Positions 18,454-27,506 are shown, counted from the first letter of the stretch. The stretch is 64,000 nucleotides of DNA from G963663525 sp963663525 (GCA_963663525.2 CAXXHC010000001.1:2852001-2916000); one strand, 5' to 3'. A program made the numbers and translations. Notes: generated from the sequence alone by a model not told the origin.

Positions 18454-19782
18454 ATGAAAAAGGTACTCCTTTATTCTATTCTCTTATTTGTTGGGCTTGG
18501 CTTGTCGCAGATTTTACCGTCCTTGTTCGGTGAGAACTACGATACTTTGGCAACACTCATCCGCATGTCGACCATGACCGGCCTGGCCTTCATCATGATC
18601 CACGTCGGATTTGAGTTCCATATCGACAAGTCACAGCTCGGAAAATACGGCTGGGATTATGTTGTCGCTTTCACTGCGGCATCGTTCCCCTGGATTTTCG
18701 TGACAGCCTACTTTGTGTTTGTCATGCTTCCGCCGGATGTGTGGGCAAATTTCGATGCCTGGACGGAAACGCTTCTGGCAGGTCGCTTCGCCGCTCCAAC
18801 CTCCGCAGGTGTTTTATTCAGCATGCTGGCTGCTGCTGGACTTGGTGCGACCTGGCTATTCAAAAAGGCGCGAATCCTCGCCATTTTCGATGATCTCGAT
18901 ACTGTTTTACTTATGATTCCATTGAAAATGCTTATGGTTGGTCTAGCCTGGCAGTTGGGATTGATCGTGGTGGTCATGGTGGTTTTTCTTGCTTCCGCCT
19001 ATATCTGGCTTCATCGAATCCGGATGCCTGTGACCTGGGGATGGGTGTTGATGTATGCTGCCACAATCGTCGGTATCAGTGAGTTGCTGTACGCAGGAAG
19101 TAAGATCATTGATCCGTCCGTACCCATGCACATCGAGGTATTGCTTCCGGCCTTTGTACTCGGATGCATGGCAAGACCCAGACACATGTCGAAAAAGGAG
19201 AGTGCCGAAAACGTTGAACACGAGTTACATGACATCCTTGAACGACCAGTTGAACAGAAAGCGGCTACGATGGTTTCTGCTATATTCATGGTCCTGGTTG
19301 GTCTGAGTATGCCTGCGATTTTTGGAGGCGATGATGCACAGCACCCTGCCCCCAGCAATGACAACCTGCATGCCGCGGCTCCAGCAGCCATAGTCGATGA
19401 TCCGGCACAGCATGGAGGTGAAGCAGATGCTCGTTTTCAAACGACGGTTACAGCCAGTCAACCTGGATTGTCTTGGGGGATGATACTTTTCCATGTATTG
19501 ATGATTACCATTATCAGCAATTTCGGAAAGATGTTCCCAGCCTTCTGTTATCGAAAAGAAGCTCACTGGCGTCATCGGCTTGCCGTAGCCATCGGTATGT
19601 GGCCACGTGGCGAGGTTGGTGCCGGGATTCTTGTTTTAAGCCTCAGCTATGGAATCGGCGGACCGATAGTAACAGTGGCTATGTTGTCCTTGGCTCTGAA
19701 TCTCGCTTTGACTGGGGTTTTCATCCTGTTGGTAAAGAGACTGATTCGAGGGGTGCCAGAGAAACCCGAGATTCAAGTTTGA
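18454..19782 (+). CDS. cation:proton antiporter (CPA2/NhaS-like), membrane domain only
   Basis: 442 residues with about 12 hydrophobic segments. Motifs GLAFIMIHVGFEF, AGRFAAPTSAGVLFSML, FDDLDTVLLMIP and MWPRGEVGAGILVLSLSYGIGG match sodium/proton exchangers of the CPA superfamily. Unlike the Kef gene at 14835 it has no RCK domain; instead a His/Ala-rich loop (HPAPSNDNLHAAAPAAIVDD, near 290-310) separates two membrane halves. It likely exports Na+ for pH homeostasis. It starts 51 bp after the lipoprotein hydrolase on the same strand. Confidence 0.85.
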   Translation: MKKVLLYSILLFVGLGLSQILPSLFGENYDTLATLIRMSTMTGLAFIMIHVGFEFHIDKSQLGKYGWDYVVAFTAASFPWIFVTAYFVFVMLPPDVWANFDAWTETLLAGRFAAPTSAGVLFSMLAAAGLGATWLFKKARILAIFDDLDTVLLMIPLKMLMVGLAWQLGLIVVVMVVFLASAYIWLHRIRMPVTWGWVLMYAATIVGISELLYAGSKIIDPSVPMHIEVLLPAFVLGCMARPRHMSKKESAENVEHELHDILERPVEQKAATMVSAIFMVLVGLSMPAIFGGDDAQHPAPSNDNLHAAAPAAIVDDPAQHGGEADARFQTTVTASQPGLSWGMILFHVLMITIISNFGKMFPAFCYRKEAHWRHRLAVAIGMWPRGEVGAGILVLSLSYGIGGPIVTVAMLSLALNLALTGVFILLVKRLIRGVPEKPEIQV

Positions 19783-19804
19783 TTTGAGAGTATAGGGTGA
19801 AAGA

Positions 19805-20137
19805 TTGAATACTAAACGCGTTGAATTGCTTGAATTGAATCGAGCAACTTTTCACATGATAGCCGCCACTATCATCGATTTCCTCTATTTGTTTGCAGGC
19901 TTTCTAAAAGCAGCGGCCTTGGCTACTACCATGTTTGCCACCATCGGAGATTCCTTGGCACGGATTGCCGGTGTAAGCTTTGGGAAGATCCGTTTGTTCA
20001 ATATAGACAAGACACTCTTGGGATCAACCGTTTTCTATTTTACGGGAGTTGGGTCAGCTTACCTAGTTGGAAGTATGCTCGGAACTCGCATGCTTGATCC
20101 CAAACGATGGCGAAAAGCCTGTCCCATTCGGGCGTGA
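19805..20137 (+). pseudogene. phytol/dolichol-kinase-like paralogue with internal deletion
   Basis: A 110-residue frame starting at TTG 19805 resembles the downstream gene in two joined pieces: LELNRATFHMIA matches its N-terminal LELPRALFHMVA, then ATIIDFLYLF... through DKTLLGSTVFY matches its residues from about 90 on. Roughly 80 residues are missing between, as is the last third; the tail RMLDPKRWRKACPIRA has no counterpart. The GDxxAR and KTLLGS motifs survive. It could be a degenerate tandem copy or a small partner; degeneration is more likely. Confidence 0.65.
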
Positions 20138-20178
20138 CAGAGACAACCAGTTTTTACAACAATTGGGAGAAAGGACCA

Positions 20179-20811
20179 TTGAAAAAAGCTGAATCAAACA
20201 CTGAGTTTTCACTCGAATTGCCACGTGCATTGTTCCACATGGTTGCTAGCACAACAGCAATCAGCTATTTTTATCTCAGCGATTTTTTGGGAGCGATGAT
20301 TCTTCTGGTCGTTGGTATCTTGTTTTCTACTGCAGATTTCCTGCGTGTTCAGTTCGGAAGCATTCGCAGGCGTATTCCTTCATTCATGCTCGCCATGGTT
20401 CGCCCTCACGAAGAAGATAAAATCAGTGCAATCACCCATTTTATTCTTGCTGCAACCCTTATCGATTTTCTTTATCTTTTCTGCAATTTACCCAAACAAG
20501 CACCTTTGGCAGCGACCATGTTCGTGGCGTTCGGTGATCCTCTTGCGCGCATTGTTGGAGTGAGATTCGGACGATTCAAATTGTTCGGCACTGACAAAAC
20601 TTTGCTTGGTTCCACTGTATTTTGGCTCGCCGGAACCGTTGTAGGTTATGGTATGGGATGGCTCCTCGGTGCCGATCTTTCAATTGCGATCCTTGTGTTA
20701 GGTGGTGGCTTTTTAATGCTTACAGAGCTGTTTGGAGGAAACTGGGACAATTTCACCGTTCCATTTTTCGGAACGCTGGTGTTTTGGGGACTTCTCATGC
20801 TAGGGCTATAA
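20179..20811 (+). CDS. phytol/dolichol-kinase-like CTP-dependent membrane kinase
   Basis: About 210 residues, five or six membrane segments. The family signature is present: FGDPLARIVGVRFGRFKLFG and DKTLLGSTVFW, the cytidylyltransferase/Sec59-VTE5 type nucleotide-binding motif. Relatives phosphorylate prenyl alcohols such as phytol or dolichol, or make CDP-diacylglycerol. TTG at 20179 was chosen as start because GAGAAAGGA precedes it; ATG 20107 overlaps the upstream copy. The neighbouring SDR gene begins 35 bp later, suggesting one lipid-related operon. Confidence 0.75.
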   Translation: MKKAESNTEFSLELPRALFHMVASTTAISYFYLSDFLGAMILLVVGILFSTADFLRVQFGSIRRRIPSFMLAMVRPHEEDKISAITHFILAATLIDFLYLFCNLPKQAPLAATMFVAFGDPLARIVGVRFGRFKLFGTDKTLLGSTVFWLAGTVVGYGMGWLLGADLSIAILVLGGGFLMLTELFGGNWDNFTVPFFGTLVFWGLLMLGL

Positions 20812-21150
20812 TCATTTGTAATTACAATATATTAAAGGATAATAACATGCCTCAATGTTGGCTTTGCAAAGCGAGCCGAGTCATATCATATCTAACTGAC
20901 AAAACCATCGTTTTCAGTTTCGACCGTAATGGCTATTTGTTGCATCGACTTTCTTTCGAGAAAGATGATCTCGATGTAACTTTGGAAAACCAGACTGCCG
21001 TGATTACTGGAGCCAACAGCGGGATGGGGTATGAAGCCTGTCGGTTTTTTGCCGAAAAAGGCGCAACGGTTCATATGCTATGCAGGAACGAGTCGCGTGG
21101 AAAACAGGCGCTAGAAAAACTTCAGGCTGAAAACGAAAACGCTCGCCTCG

Positions 21151-21158
21151 TTCTGCAT
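21151..21158 (+). repeat. target-site duplication, left
   Basis: TTCTGCAT directly before the left terminus of the ISL3-type element; identical to 22670-22677. Confidence 0.95.
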
Positions 21159-22669
21159 GGCTCTTCGCTGTTTAGTGTGGGTAACGCCTGGTTATGCATC
21201 GGCTTCGCCGATCGGGGACCAGTCCCCGCACCCCTGGGATTTATCGCTTTGAAGTCCAAACCTGGTTGTTGTAATAAGGGATAAAGAGAAAAGGAGAGGT
21301 TTCCCCTTCCTTTCCAGGTTCGGACCTTCGACGGCGCTCGGGTCGCGTCCCCGCGTTGCCTTATCCTCCGCCGAAGTTCTGCCAGTGTAACCTTTGCACA
21401 CTGAAGGAGCAAGAGATGGACGAGCGCGGACTTTTCACGATGGCCCTTGGATTGACCCCTCCCTGGGAGGTGGTGGATATTGACTTTGACGCCGAGCGCC
21501 ACCGGTTGGATCTGTACCTGGATTTTCCCGCCGGGAGCCGGTTTGCGTGCCCGCAATGCGAGGTGGCTTGCGGGGTTCACGATACGAACGAGAGGAGTTG
21601 GCGACATCTGAACTTTTTTCAGCACGAGGCGTATCTTCACGCACGCCTACCCCGGATCAAATGCCCTGAACACGGAGTAAAAACGGTGGAGGTACCTTGG
21701 GCGCGTCCTGGTGCGGGGTTCACGCTGCTTTTTGAGGCGCTGGTACTGCTTATGGCCAGAAAGGGCATGACGCCCAAGGGGATCGGCGAAATACTTGGTG
21801 AGCACGACACGCGGATCTGGCGGGTGCTGGAATACTATGTGGACTCGAGTCTGGCGAAGCAGGACTGGTCCGAGGTCGAAGCGGTGGGCGTGGATGAAAC
21901 CAGCCGTTCCCGTGGGCACGACTACGTGACGGTGTTCGTGGACATGGATGAGGCGAAGGTTCTGCACGTGGAGCCCGGCAAAGACCACCGGACGGTGGCG
22001 GGCTTCGAGGCTGAGCTTCACGCTCACGGCGGTGAACCCGAACAGGTGAAAGAGTTCAGCATGGACATGTCGGCGGCGTTCATCAAGGGGGTTGGGAAAC
22101 AGTTTCCCGATGCGGCGATGACTTTCGACCGCTTCCACGTGATGAAGCTTGTCAACAAGGCCGTGGACGAAGTGCGGCGCGAAGAGCGCCAAGACAGGCC
22201 TGAGTTGGAAAAGACGCGCTGGGTCTGGTTGAAAAACGAACAAAACCTTACGGACAAAGAGCGAGAGAAGTTCGATGAGTTGAAAGACAGCACGCTGAAG
22301 ACGGCCAGGGGCTATCGGCTCAAAGAGACGCTTCAATCAGTATATGCCGACTACGCAGGCCATCCCGATGACGGTGAGAAGCAGTTGCAGTACTGGTATT
22401 TCTGGGCCACGCACAGCCAACTGCCGCCGATGATCAAGGTAGCCAAAACGATCAAGGCCCACTGGGATGGGGTATTGCGGTGGTTTCAGTCAGGGTTGAC
22501 ACAAGGGCTGGTGGAAGGCATCAACGGTATAATTCAGGCGGCCAAGCGCAAGGCTAGGGGGTTCAGGTCGTTTAGGAAGCTTCGCACCATGATCTTCCTC
22601 GTCGCGGGTAAGCTAGACTTCAACCTGCCACAGATGAAACTGCTTACCCACACCAAATAGCGAGGAGGC
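21159..22669 (+). mobile_element. complete ISL3-family insertion sequence, 1511 bp
   Basis: Bounded by 26-bp imperfect inverted repeats: left begins GGCTCTTCGCTG, right (complement) begins GCCTCCTCGCTA, and both reach GTGTGGGTAA; 22 of 26 positions match. An identical 8-bp target duplication flanks it, the size expected for ISL3. It contains one transposase gene and looks intact. It disrupts the SDR gene. Confidence 0.95.
21416..22660 (+). CDS. ISL3-family transposase
   Basis: 414 residues from the ATG at 21416, preceded by AAGGAG. N-terminal zinc-binding Cys/His segment (CPQCEVACGVHD), then an HTH region (ARKGMTPKGIGEILGEHDTRIW) and the DDE domain: Asp in VGVDETS, Asp in FDRFHVMK, and Glu in GLVEGINGIIQAAKRKARGF. 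Length and motifs match active ISL3 enzymes. An in-frame ATG at 21356 is possible but lacks a ribosome site. The stop lies 9 bp inside the right end. Confidence 0.95.
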   Translation: MDERGLFTMALGLTPPWEVVDIDFDAERHRLDLYLDFPAGSRFACPQCEVACGVHDTNERSWRHLNFFQHEAYLHARLPRIKCPEHGVKTVEVPWARPGAGFTLLFEALVLLMARKGMTPKGIGEILGEHDTRIWRVLEYYVDSSLAKQDWSEVEAVGVDETSRSRGHDYVTVFVDMDEAKVLHVEPGKDHRTVAGFEAELHAHGGEPEQVKEFSMDMSAAFIKGVGKQFPDAAMTFDRFHVMKLVNKAVDEVRREERQDRPELEKTRWVWLKNEQNLTDKEREKFDELKDSTLKTARGYRLKETLQSVYADYAGHPDDGEKQLQYWYFWATHSQLPPMIKVAKTIKAHWDGVLRWFQSGLTQGLVEGINGIIQAAKRKARGFRSFRKLRTMIFLVAGKLDFNLPQMKLLTHTK

Positions 22670-22677
22670 TTCTGCAT
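22670..22677 (+). repeat. target-site duplication, right
   Basis: TTCTGCAT immediately after the right terminus, matching 21151-21158. Confidence 0.95.
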
Positions 22678-23419
22678 CTCGTGGATGTTTCCTCGATCAC
22701 TTCCATGCGGGAGTTCATCCGTGGCTTTCAGCCCGTGTCATTGGATATTTTGATCAACAATGCTGGAGTTTTGCCTTCTAAACGTATGATGACACAGGAG
22801 GAAGTGGAAATCACGTGGGCTACGAATGTTCGTGGCCCGTATTTTCTTACAACTCACCTGCTGCCAAAACTGAAGTCGGCTCCAGTCGCACGGGTGATTT
22901 TCGTCAGCTCAGGCGGCATGTATCCCCAACGTCTCGACTTGGAAGACCTTGACTGGTCCAAGCGTTCTTTCGACGGTGTGCGAGCTTATGCCAATAGCAA
23001 ACGTGCCATGGTCATCCTGAATCAAATGTTTGCCCAGAAGTACTCGGATACGTCGATCCGTTTCCACGCCATGCATCCTGGCTGGGTAGATACTCCTGCC
23101 GTTCGGACCTCTATTCCCACATTTTATCGTGTCATGAAGCGCTTCCTTCGCACTCCGGAACAAGGTGCAGACACCATTTTCTACCTTGCAGTGGCGCAAT
23201 CCCCACAACGTAAAAATGGAGCATTCTGGTTTGACCGACAAGAGAGAAAGCTTCATTTGCTCCCCGGAACCAGAGAGAAAATAGAAGACCGAGCAAAACT
23301 CTGGAATTTGTTGGAAAAACAATGTAAATAGCGTAAAAATTCTTCTTTTTTTGACCCATCGTGTTCAAAAAATCCAGCGCATAGACTTAAGACTTAATAA
23401 AGCAAAATCGAATGGCATC

Positions 23420-23470
23420 ATGTTAAAGTAGTCTAACATAGTTGACACGCTTTAGATTGGACTTAATTTA
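23420..23470 (+). promoter_or_regulatory. possible promoter with operator palindrome before the chalcone-isomerase-like gene
   Basis: Inverted repeat ATGTTA-8-TAACAT at 23420-23439, then TTGACA at 23442-23447. A weak -10 (AATTTA, 23465) follows at 17 bp. The palindrome abuts the -35, a usual repressor position. Confidence 0.35.
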
Positions 23471-23498
23471 CAAGTACTTTACGAAAGGAACGTGTAAA

Positions 23499-24173
23499 AT
23501 GCAAAAAGTCCAACATACAATAAACACCGTGAAGTGGAACAACATTAAATACTTGGGAAGCTCATCCAGATTTATCGGGATGCTGAAAGCAATCCTTATG
23601 AAAACCACTATTTTGACCATTGTTGCGTTGTGGATCTTATCTTATCCTAACCAGGCTTCGGCCAACCAAGTTTCCGTTGCCGGCGTCGAATTTCAACAAC
23701 AGAAAACTATCCATGAGGTTCCTTTGCGGTTGCAGGGAAGTGGCCTCTTTAAATATCTTTCGTTTATCAAAGTGGTTGCTGGCAGTCTGTACTTGTTGGA
23801 GGAACACCATGGGGCGCGAGTGTTCGAAGATGTGCCGAAAAATCTCGAATTCGAGTATTTTGTTTCGATCAAAGCCAAAGATTTTGCAGATGCGACTCAC
23901 GAAGGGATCAAACGGAACGTTTCGGCCCGAAAATACAAACAAGTCTATGACCGTATCGAGCGATTCAATACCTTTTATAGAAACGTCCAACCTGGTAATC
24001 GTTACAGTCTAAGCTACATTCCCGGAAAGGGAACCAGTTTGGCACTCAACGGGGTCGAACTCGGCACTGTAGAGGGGGCGGATTTCGCCTCGGCGATTTT
24101 CACGATCTGGCTGGGCGAAAAAGACCCGATGGACGACGATTTCCGCCTTGCGTTGCTCAATCGGGAAAAATAA
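23499..24173 (+). CDS. chalcone-isomerase-fold secreted protein
   Basis: The mature part (VSVAGVEFQQQKTIHEVPLRLQGSGLFKYL..., GTVEGADFASAIFTIWLGEKDP) matches bacterial chalcone-isomerase-like proteins, exported and thought to bind lipids or fatty acids rather than catalyse flavonoid cyclisation. A signal peptide ends at NQASA. ATG 23499 has the best ribosome site (AAAGGAA) but gives a long leader; ATG 23598 gives a standard signal peptide and 191 residues. It is followed 29 bp later by a lipocalin and preceded by the SDR: a lipid-handling set. Confidence 0.8.
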   Translation: MQKVQHTINTVKWNNIKYLGSSSRFIGMLKAILMKTTILTIVALWILSYPNQASANQVSVAGVEFQQQKTIHEVPLRLQGSGLFKYLSFIKVVAGSLYLLEEHHGARVFEDVPKNLEFEYFVSIKAKDFADATHEGIKRNVSARKYKQVYDRIERFNTFYRNVQPGNRYSLSYIPGKGTSLALNGVELGTVEGADFASAIFTIWLGEKDPMDDDFRLALLNREK

Positions 24174-24202
24174 GAGATTCCCTACCCGAAGGTGAATGGT
24201 CC

Positions 24203-24751
24203 ATGGATGCCAAGTTTCTGAAATCGTTGACGATATTAATTTTATCCTTGGCAGTGCTGACTGCTTGTCAGGAAGATGAAATTCCGTTGAAAACCGTTCA
24301 AAAGGTTGATTTGGAACGTTTCATGGGTGACTGGCACGTCGTAGCCATCATACCGAACTTCATCGAGCGCAATGCTGTAAACGGAGTCGAATCCTACACT
24401 CTGAACGAAGATGGTCATGTCGATATTCGCTACACTTTTCGAATAGGCGACGCAACTGGAAAGAAAAAGGAAATGACTGCCAAAGGATTCATTTACGACA
24501 CGGAAACCAATGCCGAGTGGAGAGTGCAATTCCTCTGGCCTTTCAAGTTGCCCTATCTCGTGATCGACCTAGACCCGGAATACCGATATACTGTCATCGG
24601 AGTTCCAAACAGAAAGTATGCATGGGTCATGAGTCGCAAACCCGAAATCGATTCTGACGTCTACGAAGGAATTCTTCAGCGTATGGAATCGCAGGGATAC
24701 GATGTTGAGTCTTTAAAGAAAATGCCCCAAATCCGGGACGGAAAAAGTTGA
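24203..24751 (+). CDS. blc: lipocalin lipoprotein (Blc-like)
   Basis: 182 residues. Lipobox LTAC with Cys22; the next residue is Gln, so outer-membrane sorting is expected. Lipocalin signatures: FMGDWHVVAIIPNFIER (the GxW motif of strand A), RYTVIGVPNRKYAWVMSRKP near the end, and the C-terminal helix. Blc-type proteins bind fatty acids or lysophospholipids at the outer membrane and respond to envelope stress. It lies between the chalcone-isomerase-like gene and a membrane-protein gene, with gaps of 29 and 9 bp. Confidence 0.92.
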   Translation: MDAKFLKSLTILILSLAVLTACQEDEIPLKTVQKVDLERFMGDWHVVAIIPNFIERNAVNGVESYTLNEDGHVDIRYTFRIGDATGKKKEMTAKGFIYDTETNAEWRVQFLWPFKLPYLVIDLDPEYRYTVIGVPNRKYAWVMSRKPEIDSDVYEGILQRMESQGYDVESLKKMPQIRDGKS

Positions 24752-24760
24752 GAGAAGAGC

Positions 24761-25294
24761 ATGTCAAGCGCCAAAATCATCTTGCTACTCATCAACATTG
24801 TCGGTGGTGTATCTGTTCTGGGAAGTTACGTCTATGGATTGATGACCCATCCTGGCCAAGGAAACGAATTGTGGGGAGCCGTTCCTAAAGCTCTCCAGCC
24901 GATGTATACCTTAAGCATGTTTTCCGCCACCTTCGGGTATTTTCTATTTTTTTATCACGTCACGATCAAAATGAATGCTGACAAAACTCTTTTTATGTGG
25001 GGGTTGTCCTATCGCAGTCTGTATGGGGTATTTGCAACGATTCTGTTGTTCTCTGCATTGTGGATGCCACTGACTTTTGCGTGGATTGCAGATCCTTCCC
25101 AAGAACTGTGGATTATGGTGCGTGTGGTGCTGGCAATGGTGGGAATAGCGTCTCTGGCGCTGGTCGTGTTGTTTTGGAATCTGAAAAACACCTCACCGGA
25201 TCAGTTCTGGTGGCCTTCGGTGTTGGGAGCTTGTTTGTTTTTCTTTCAAACAGGTATTCTCGATGCCATTGTATGGCCAGCTTTGTTCCGATAA
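24761..25294 (+). CDS. small multi-spanning membrane protein of unknown function
   Basis: 177 residues with five hydrophobic segments (LLLINIVGGVSVLGSYVYGL, MFSATFGYFLFFYHV, SLYGVFATILLFSALWMPLTF, VVLAMVGIASLALVVLFW, GACLFFFQTGILDAIVW). No charged catalytic motif seen and no family recognised. The start codon lies 9 bp after the lipocalin stop, with GAGAAGAG as ribosome site, so it is probably the last gene of the SDR-isomerase-lipocalin operon. Confidence 0.75.
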   Translation: MSSAKIILLLINIVGGVSVLGSYVYGLMTHPGQGNELWGAVPKALQPMYTLSMFSATFGYFLFFYHVTIKMNADKTLFMWGLSYRSLYGVFATILLFSALWMPLTFAWIADPSQELWIMVRVVLAMVGIASLALVVLFWNLKNTSPDQFWWPSVLGACLFFFQTGILDAIVWPALFR

Positions 25295-25318
25295 TAAAAA
25301 ATATCTCTGAGTTTCCCG

Positions 25319-25437
25319 AAGAGCCTCTTGCAAAAACCCTCAGACAAAAGAATTTCGGCATAAAAAAGAAAAGAGACCGATCTTTCGTATATAATGTACT
25401 GAATCCTCACAAACAGTGCATTGAAGAAATCGGTCTC
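25319..25437 (+). repeat. IS left-end remnant with 9-bp inverted repeat
   Basis: GAGCCTCTTGCAAAAACCC near 25321 resembles, inverted, a terminus remnant near 55041. GAGACCGAT (25373-25381) and ATCGGTCTC (25429-25437) form a perfect inverted repeat around a promoter-like TATAAT (25389), ending at the ATG of the transposase fragment. Confidence 0.5.
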
Positions 25438-25525
25438 ATGAAAAAACTATCTCAGATTTGGCAAAATATCCAGCTTTGTTTGTTTCCTTTTTGGCATGAA
25501 TTTATGGTGGATCCGCTGACCGAGA
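25438..25525 (+). pseudogene. transposase N-terminal fragment (DDE type), cut by IS66
   Basis: Begins MKKLSQIWQNIQLCLFPFWH and stops after 29 residues where the IS66 inverted repeat starts. Related N-termini occur in DDE_Tnp_1-type transposases (IS4/IS1182-like); the exact family is not assigned. Nothing of the catalytic domain remains. Confidence 0.6.
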
Positions 25526-25557
25526 GTAAGCGGTAAGAGACCGGCGTTGTTGACAGC

Positions 25558-27129
25558 TTAGTGATTGATGTCTGATCGTAAAGGGTTGTCGGCGAAGTAT
25601 GTGCTCCATTTTGCCGGGGTGAGTTGGTCGATTTGGCTTTTCGGGTGATCGTCCACCCGTTGCAGGACATCGACCAGGTAGGTGTAGGGATCGATCCCGT
25701 GCATTTTGCAGGTTACGATGAGACTCTGGAAAACACCCACGTACTTGGCTCCCACTTCCGTCCAGCAGAACAACCAGTTCTTCCGACCCATGGGAATCAC
25801 CCGGAGCGCCCGCTCCAACGTGTTGGTGTCCAATGGAACATCGGGGTCGGTGAGGAAGAGCATCAGCGCGTCCTTGCGCTTTTTCACATAGTTCAGTGCC
25901 TTGGTCAAACGGTTGGTCGGCAACAGCGCACCGTCCCCAAGCGTCTCGTCCACCCAGGCGAAAAACGTTTCGACGATGGGTTTGCTCTGCTCCAGGCGGG
26001 TAAAGCGCTTCGGCTCGCCGCCGAGATGGTCCTCTTCGATCTTCTTTTCGATCTCCCACAACGGTCGGATCAAGTCCAATGCTTCTTTCACCTTGTCGGG
26101 CTCCACCGCTTCGGCCTTGATGAACTCCCGCCGGGAGTGCGCCCAGCACTGGGCATTGAGTGTACCGGTCGATTTGGCGAAGGCCTCGTAGGCTCCATAG
26201 CCGTCGCTCACGATCACCGAATCGGCTCCGGGGTTTTCTCCAAGCGCCTCGAACACGTGGCGGTGTTCGCGCGAGTCGAAGTAGAGAAAGACGATTTCTT
26301 TTTCGCCTCCCATCACCGGCCAGAAGTACGCCTTCGTCATCTTGCCTTTTTTCTTGCGCCCCGCCTTGATCGGCGTCTCGTCCATCAGCTTCACACGACT
26401 CTTGCGGATCGATTCCAATTGCGCCATCGCAACGGGCTCCAGCAGATCGCCGCAACGATGAACCAGTTGGGTCAGCCACGCGCGGCTCACCTTGATCCCC
26501 GATCTGTCGAGACGCTGGCGCTGACGATACAGTGGCAGGTGATATTGGAACTTGTCGATCAGCAGACCCGCGAGAAAGCTCACGTCGGCGTGGCTTTTTT
26601 CAAATACGGACCCGGGAGCGGGAGGGCAGCTGATGACGGGCGCGTCCTCGCTCTTGATCTTGACCACGTCCCGCACGTATCGGAGAATGACGTACTGGCC
26701 CGGGCGCTGCGCCAGACGGTGTGTCTCTTTCCGGCCGATCACCTCGTACTCGTTCTCGTCCAGTCCCTCAACGTCGGGATTGGAGATCCGGATCTCCTCG
26801 ACGGGAACGTTTTCGTCGAAGAACAGCCGCTCGCCATCCTCGTTCAACGAAAGAGAGCGTTTCTTGCGCTGGTGCTCGGCTACGGTCTGGACGGCGGCGT
26901 TCTCGTCGAGCTTTGGTTCGAACACCTCTCCGAGACAAAGCTGGCGTCCATCGGGAAGCGCGGACATCCGACGTTCCGACGTCGCACCGAACAGCTGATT
27001 CTTGAACCATTGAAGTTGGGCGGATAGTTCTTCCACGCGAGCGGCGAAGTCTTTATTGAGAGCGGCGAGCTGTGTATTTTCCGATTGTAGACGTGAAATT
27101 TTTCGTTGGTGTTCGGCTTCCGAAATCAT
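25558..27129 (-). CDS. tnpC: IS66 TnpC transposase
   Basis: 523 residues. An N-terminal leucine-rich coiled coil (about 5-45), then a Cys-bearing zinc segment (ISCPPAPGS), then the DDE domain (LMDETPIK, VSDGYGAYEAF, and Glu in NTLERALRVIPMGRKNWLF). C-terminal IS66 tail present. This is the enzyme for strand cutting and joining; TnpA and TnpB are accessory. It begins 41 bp downstream of tnpB. The long open frames on the opposite strand are shadows of its codon bias. Confidence 0.95.
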   Translation of the reverse strand: MISEAEHQRKISRLQSENTQLAALNKDFAARVEELSAQLQWFKNQLFGATSERRMSALPDGRQLCLGEVFEPKLDENAAVQTVAEHQRKKRSLSLNEDGERLFFDENVPVEEIRISNPDVEGLDENEYEVIGRKETHRLAQRPGQYVILRYVRDVVKIKSEDAPVISCPPAPGSVFEKSHADVSFLAGLLIDKFQYHLPLYRQRQRLDRSGIKVSRAWLTQLVHRCGDLLEPVAMAQLESIRKSRVKLMDETPIKAGRKKKGKMTKAYFWPVMGGEKEIVFLYFDSREHRHVFEALGENPGADSVIVSDGYGAYEAFAKSTGTLNAQCWAHSRREFIKAEAVEPDKVKEALDLIRPLWEIEKKIEEDHLGGEPKRFTRLEQSKPIVETFFAWVDETLGDGALLPTNRLTKALNYVKKRKDALMLFLTDPDVPLDTNTLERALRVIPMGRKNWLFCWTEVGAKYVGVFQSLIVTCKMHGIDPYTYLVDVLQRVDDHPKSQIDQLTPAKWSTYFADNPLRSDINH

Positions 27130-27170
27130 GCAGAAATCGTATCAGAAAACATCGCGAAAGTATATTCTAT

Positions 27171-27506
27171 TCAACGATAAAATCGCTTTTTTTGACGCGT
27201 TTTTTCGATGCCCTCCAGAAACAACTTCAACTGCGTGCAATCCATCTCGCGGCTTTTCACATAACGCCAGTTGGAGATGAAACTTCCCTTCTCCAAGCGC
27301 TTGGACCAGATGCAATAGCCGCTACGATCCCAGTAGAGCGCCTTCAGGTAATTTCCCCGCCGATTGACGAAGACGAACAAATGGCCGGAAAGCGGATCCT
27401 CACCCATGGCGTGCTTGACCAGACCCGTCAGGCCGTCGAACGATTTCCGCATGTCGCAAGGCGCACCGTACAGATAGACTCGGATGCCACCTTCGGGAAA
27501 AAACAT
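27171..27506 (-). CDS. tnpB: IS66 accessory protein TnpB
   Basis: 111 residues with the IS66 Orf2 signature: YLYGAPCDMRKSFDGLTGLV, LFVFVNRRGNYLKALYWDRSGYCIWSKRLEKG. Required with TnpA for IS66 transposition; biochemical role unclear. Its start overlaps the tnpA stop by one base, implying coupled translation. Confidence 0.95.
   Translation of the reverse strand: MFFPEGGIRVYLYGAPCDMRKSFDGLTGLVKHAMGEDPLSGHLFVFVNRRGNYLKALYWDRSGYCIWSKRLEKGSFISNWRYVKSREMDCTQLKLFLEGIEKTRQKKRFYR

Larger units (their letters stand above)
20847..23331 (+). pseudogene. short-chain dehydrogenase (DHRS/retinol-dehydrogenase-like), split by an IS
   Basis: Codons 20847-21158 and 22678-23331 form one 321-residue SDR when the insertion and one copy of the 8-bp duplication are removed; the frame joins exactly (LVLH then LVDVSS). 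NAD(P)-binding TGANSGMG (54-61), NNAG, and the catalytic Tyr208-x3-Lys212 (YANSK) are all present, so the gene was functional until recently. AAAGGAT lies 6 bp before the ATG. Relatives oxidise retinoid, steroid or lipid alcohols. The downstream half may still be read from an internal start but lacks the cofactor site. Confidence 0.92.

Noticed and set aside
25624..27027. 467-residue plus-strand frame opposite IS66 tnpC (and its twin at 51539-52324)
   Set aside because: Mirror of a GC-biased coding sequence; no ribosome site, and composition is low in hydrophobic core patterns. The real gene is on the other strand.
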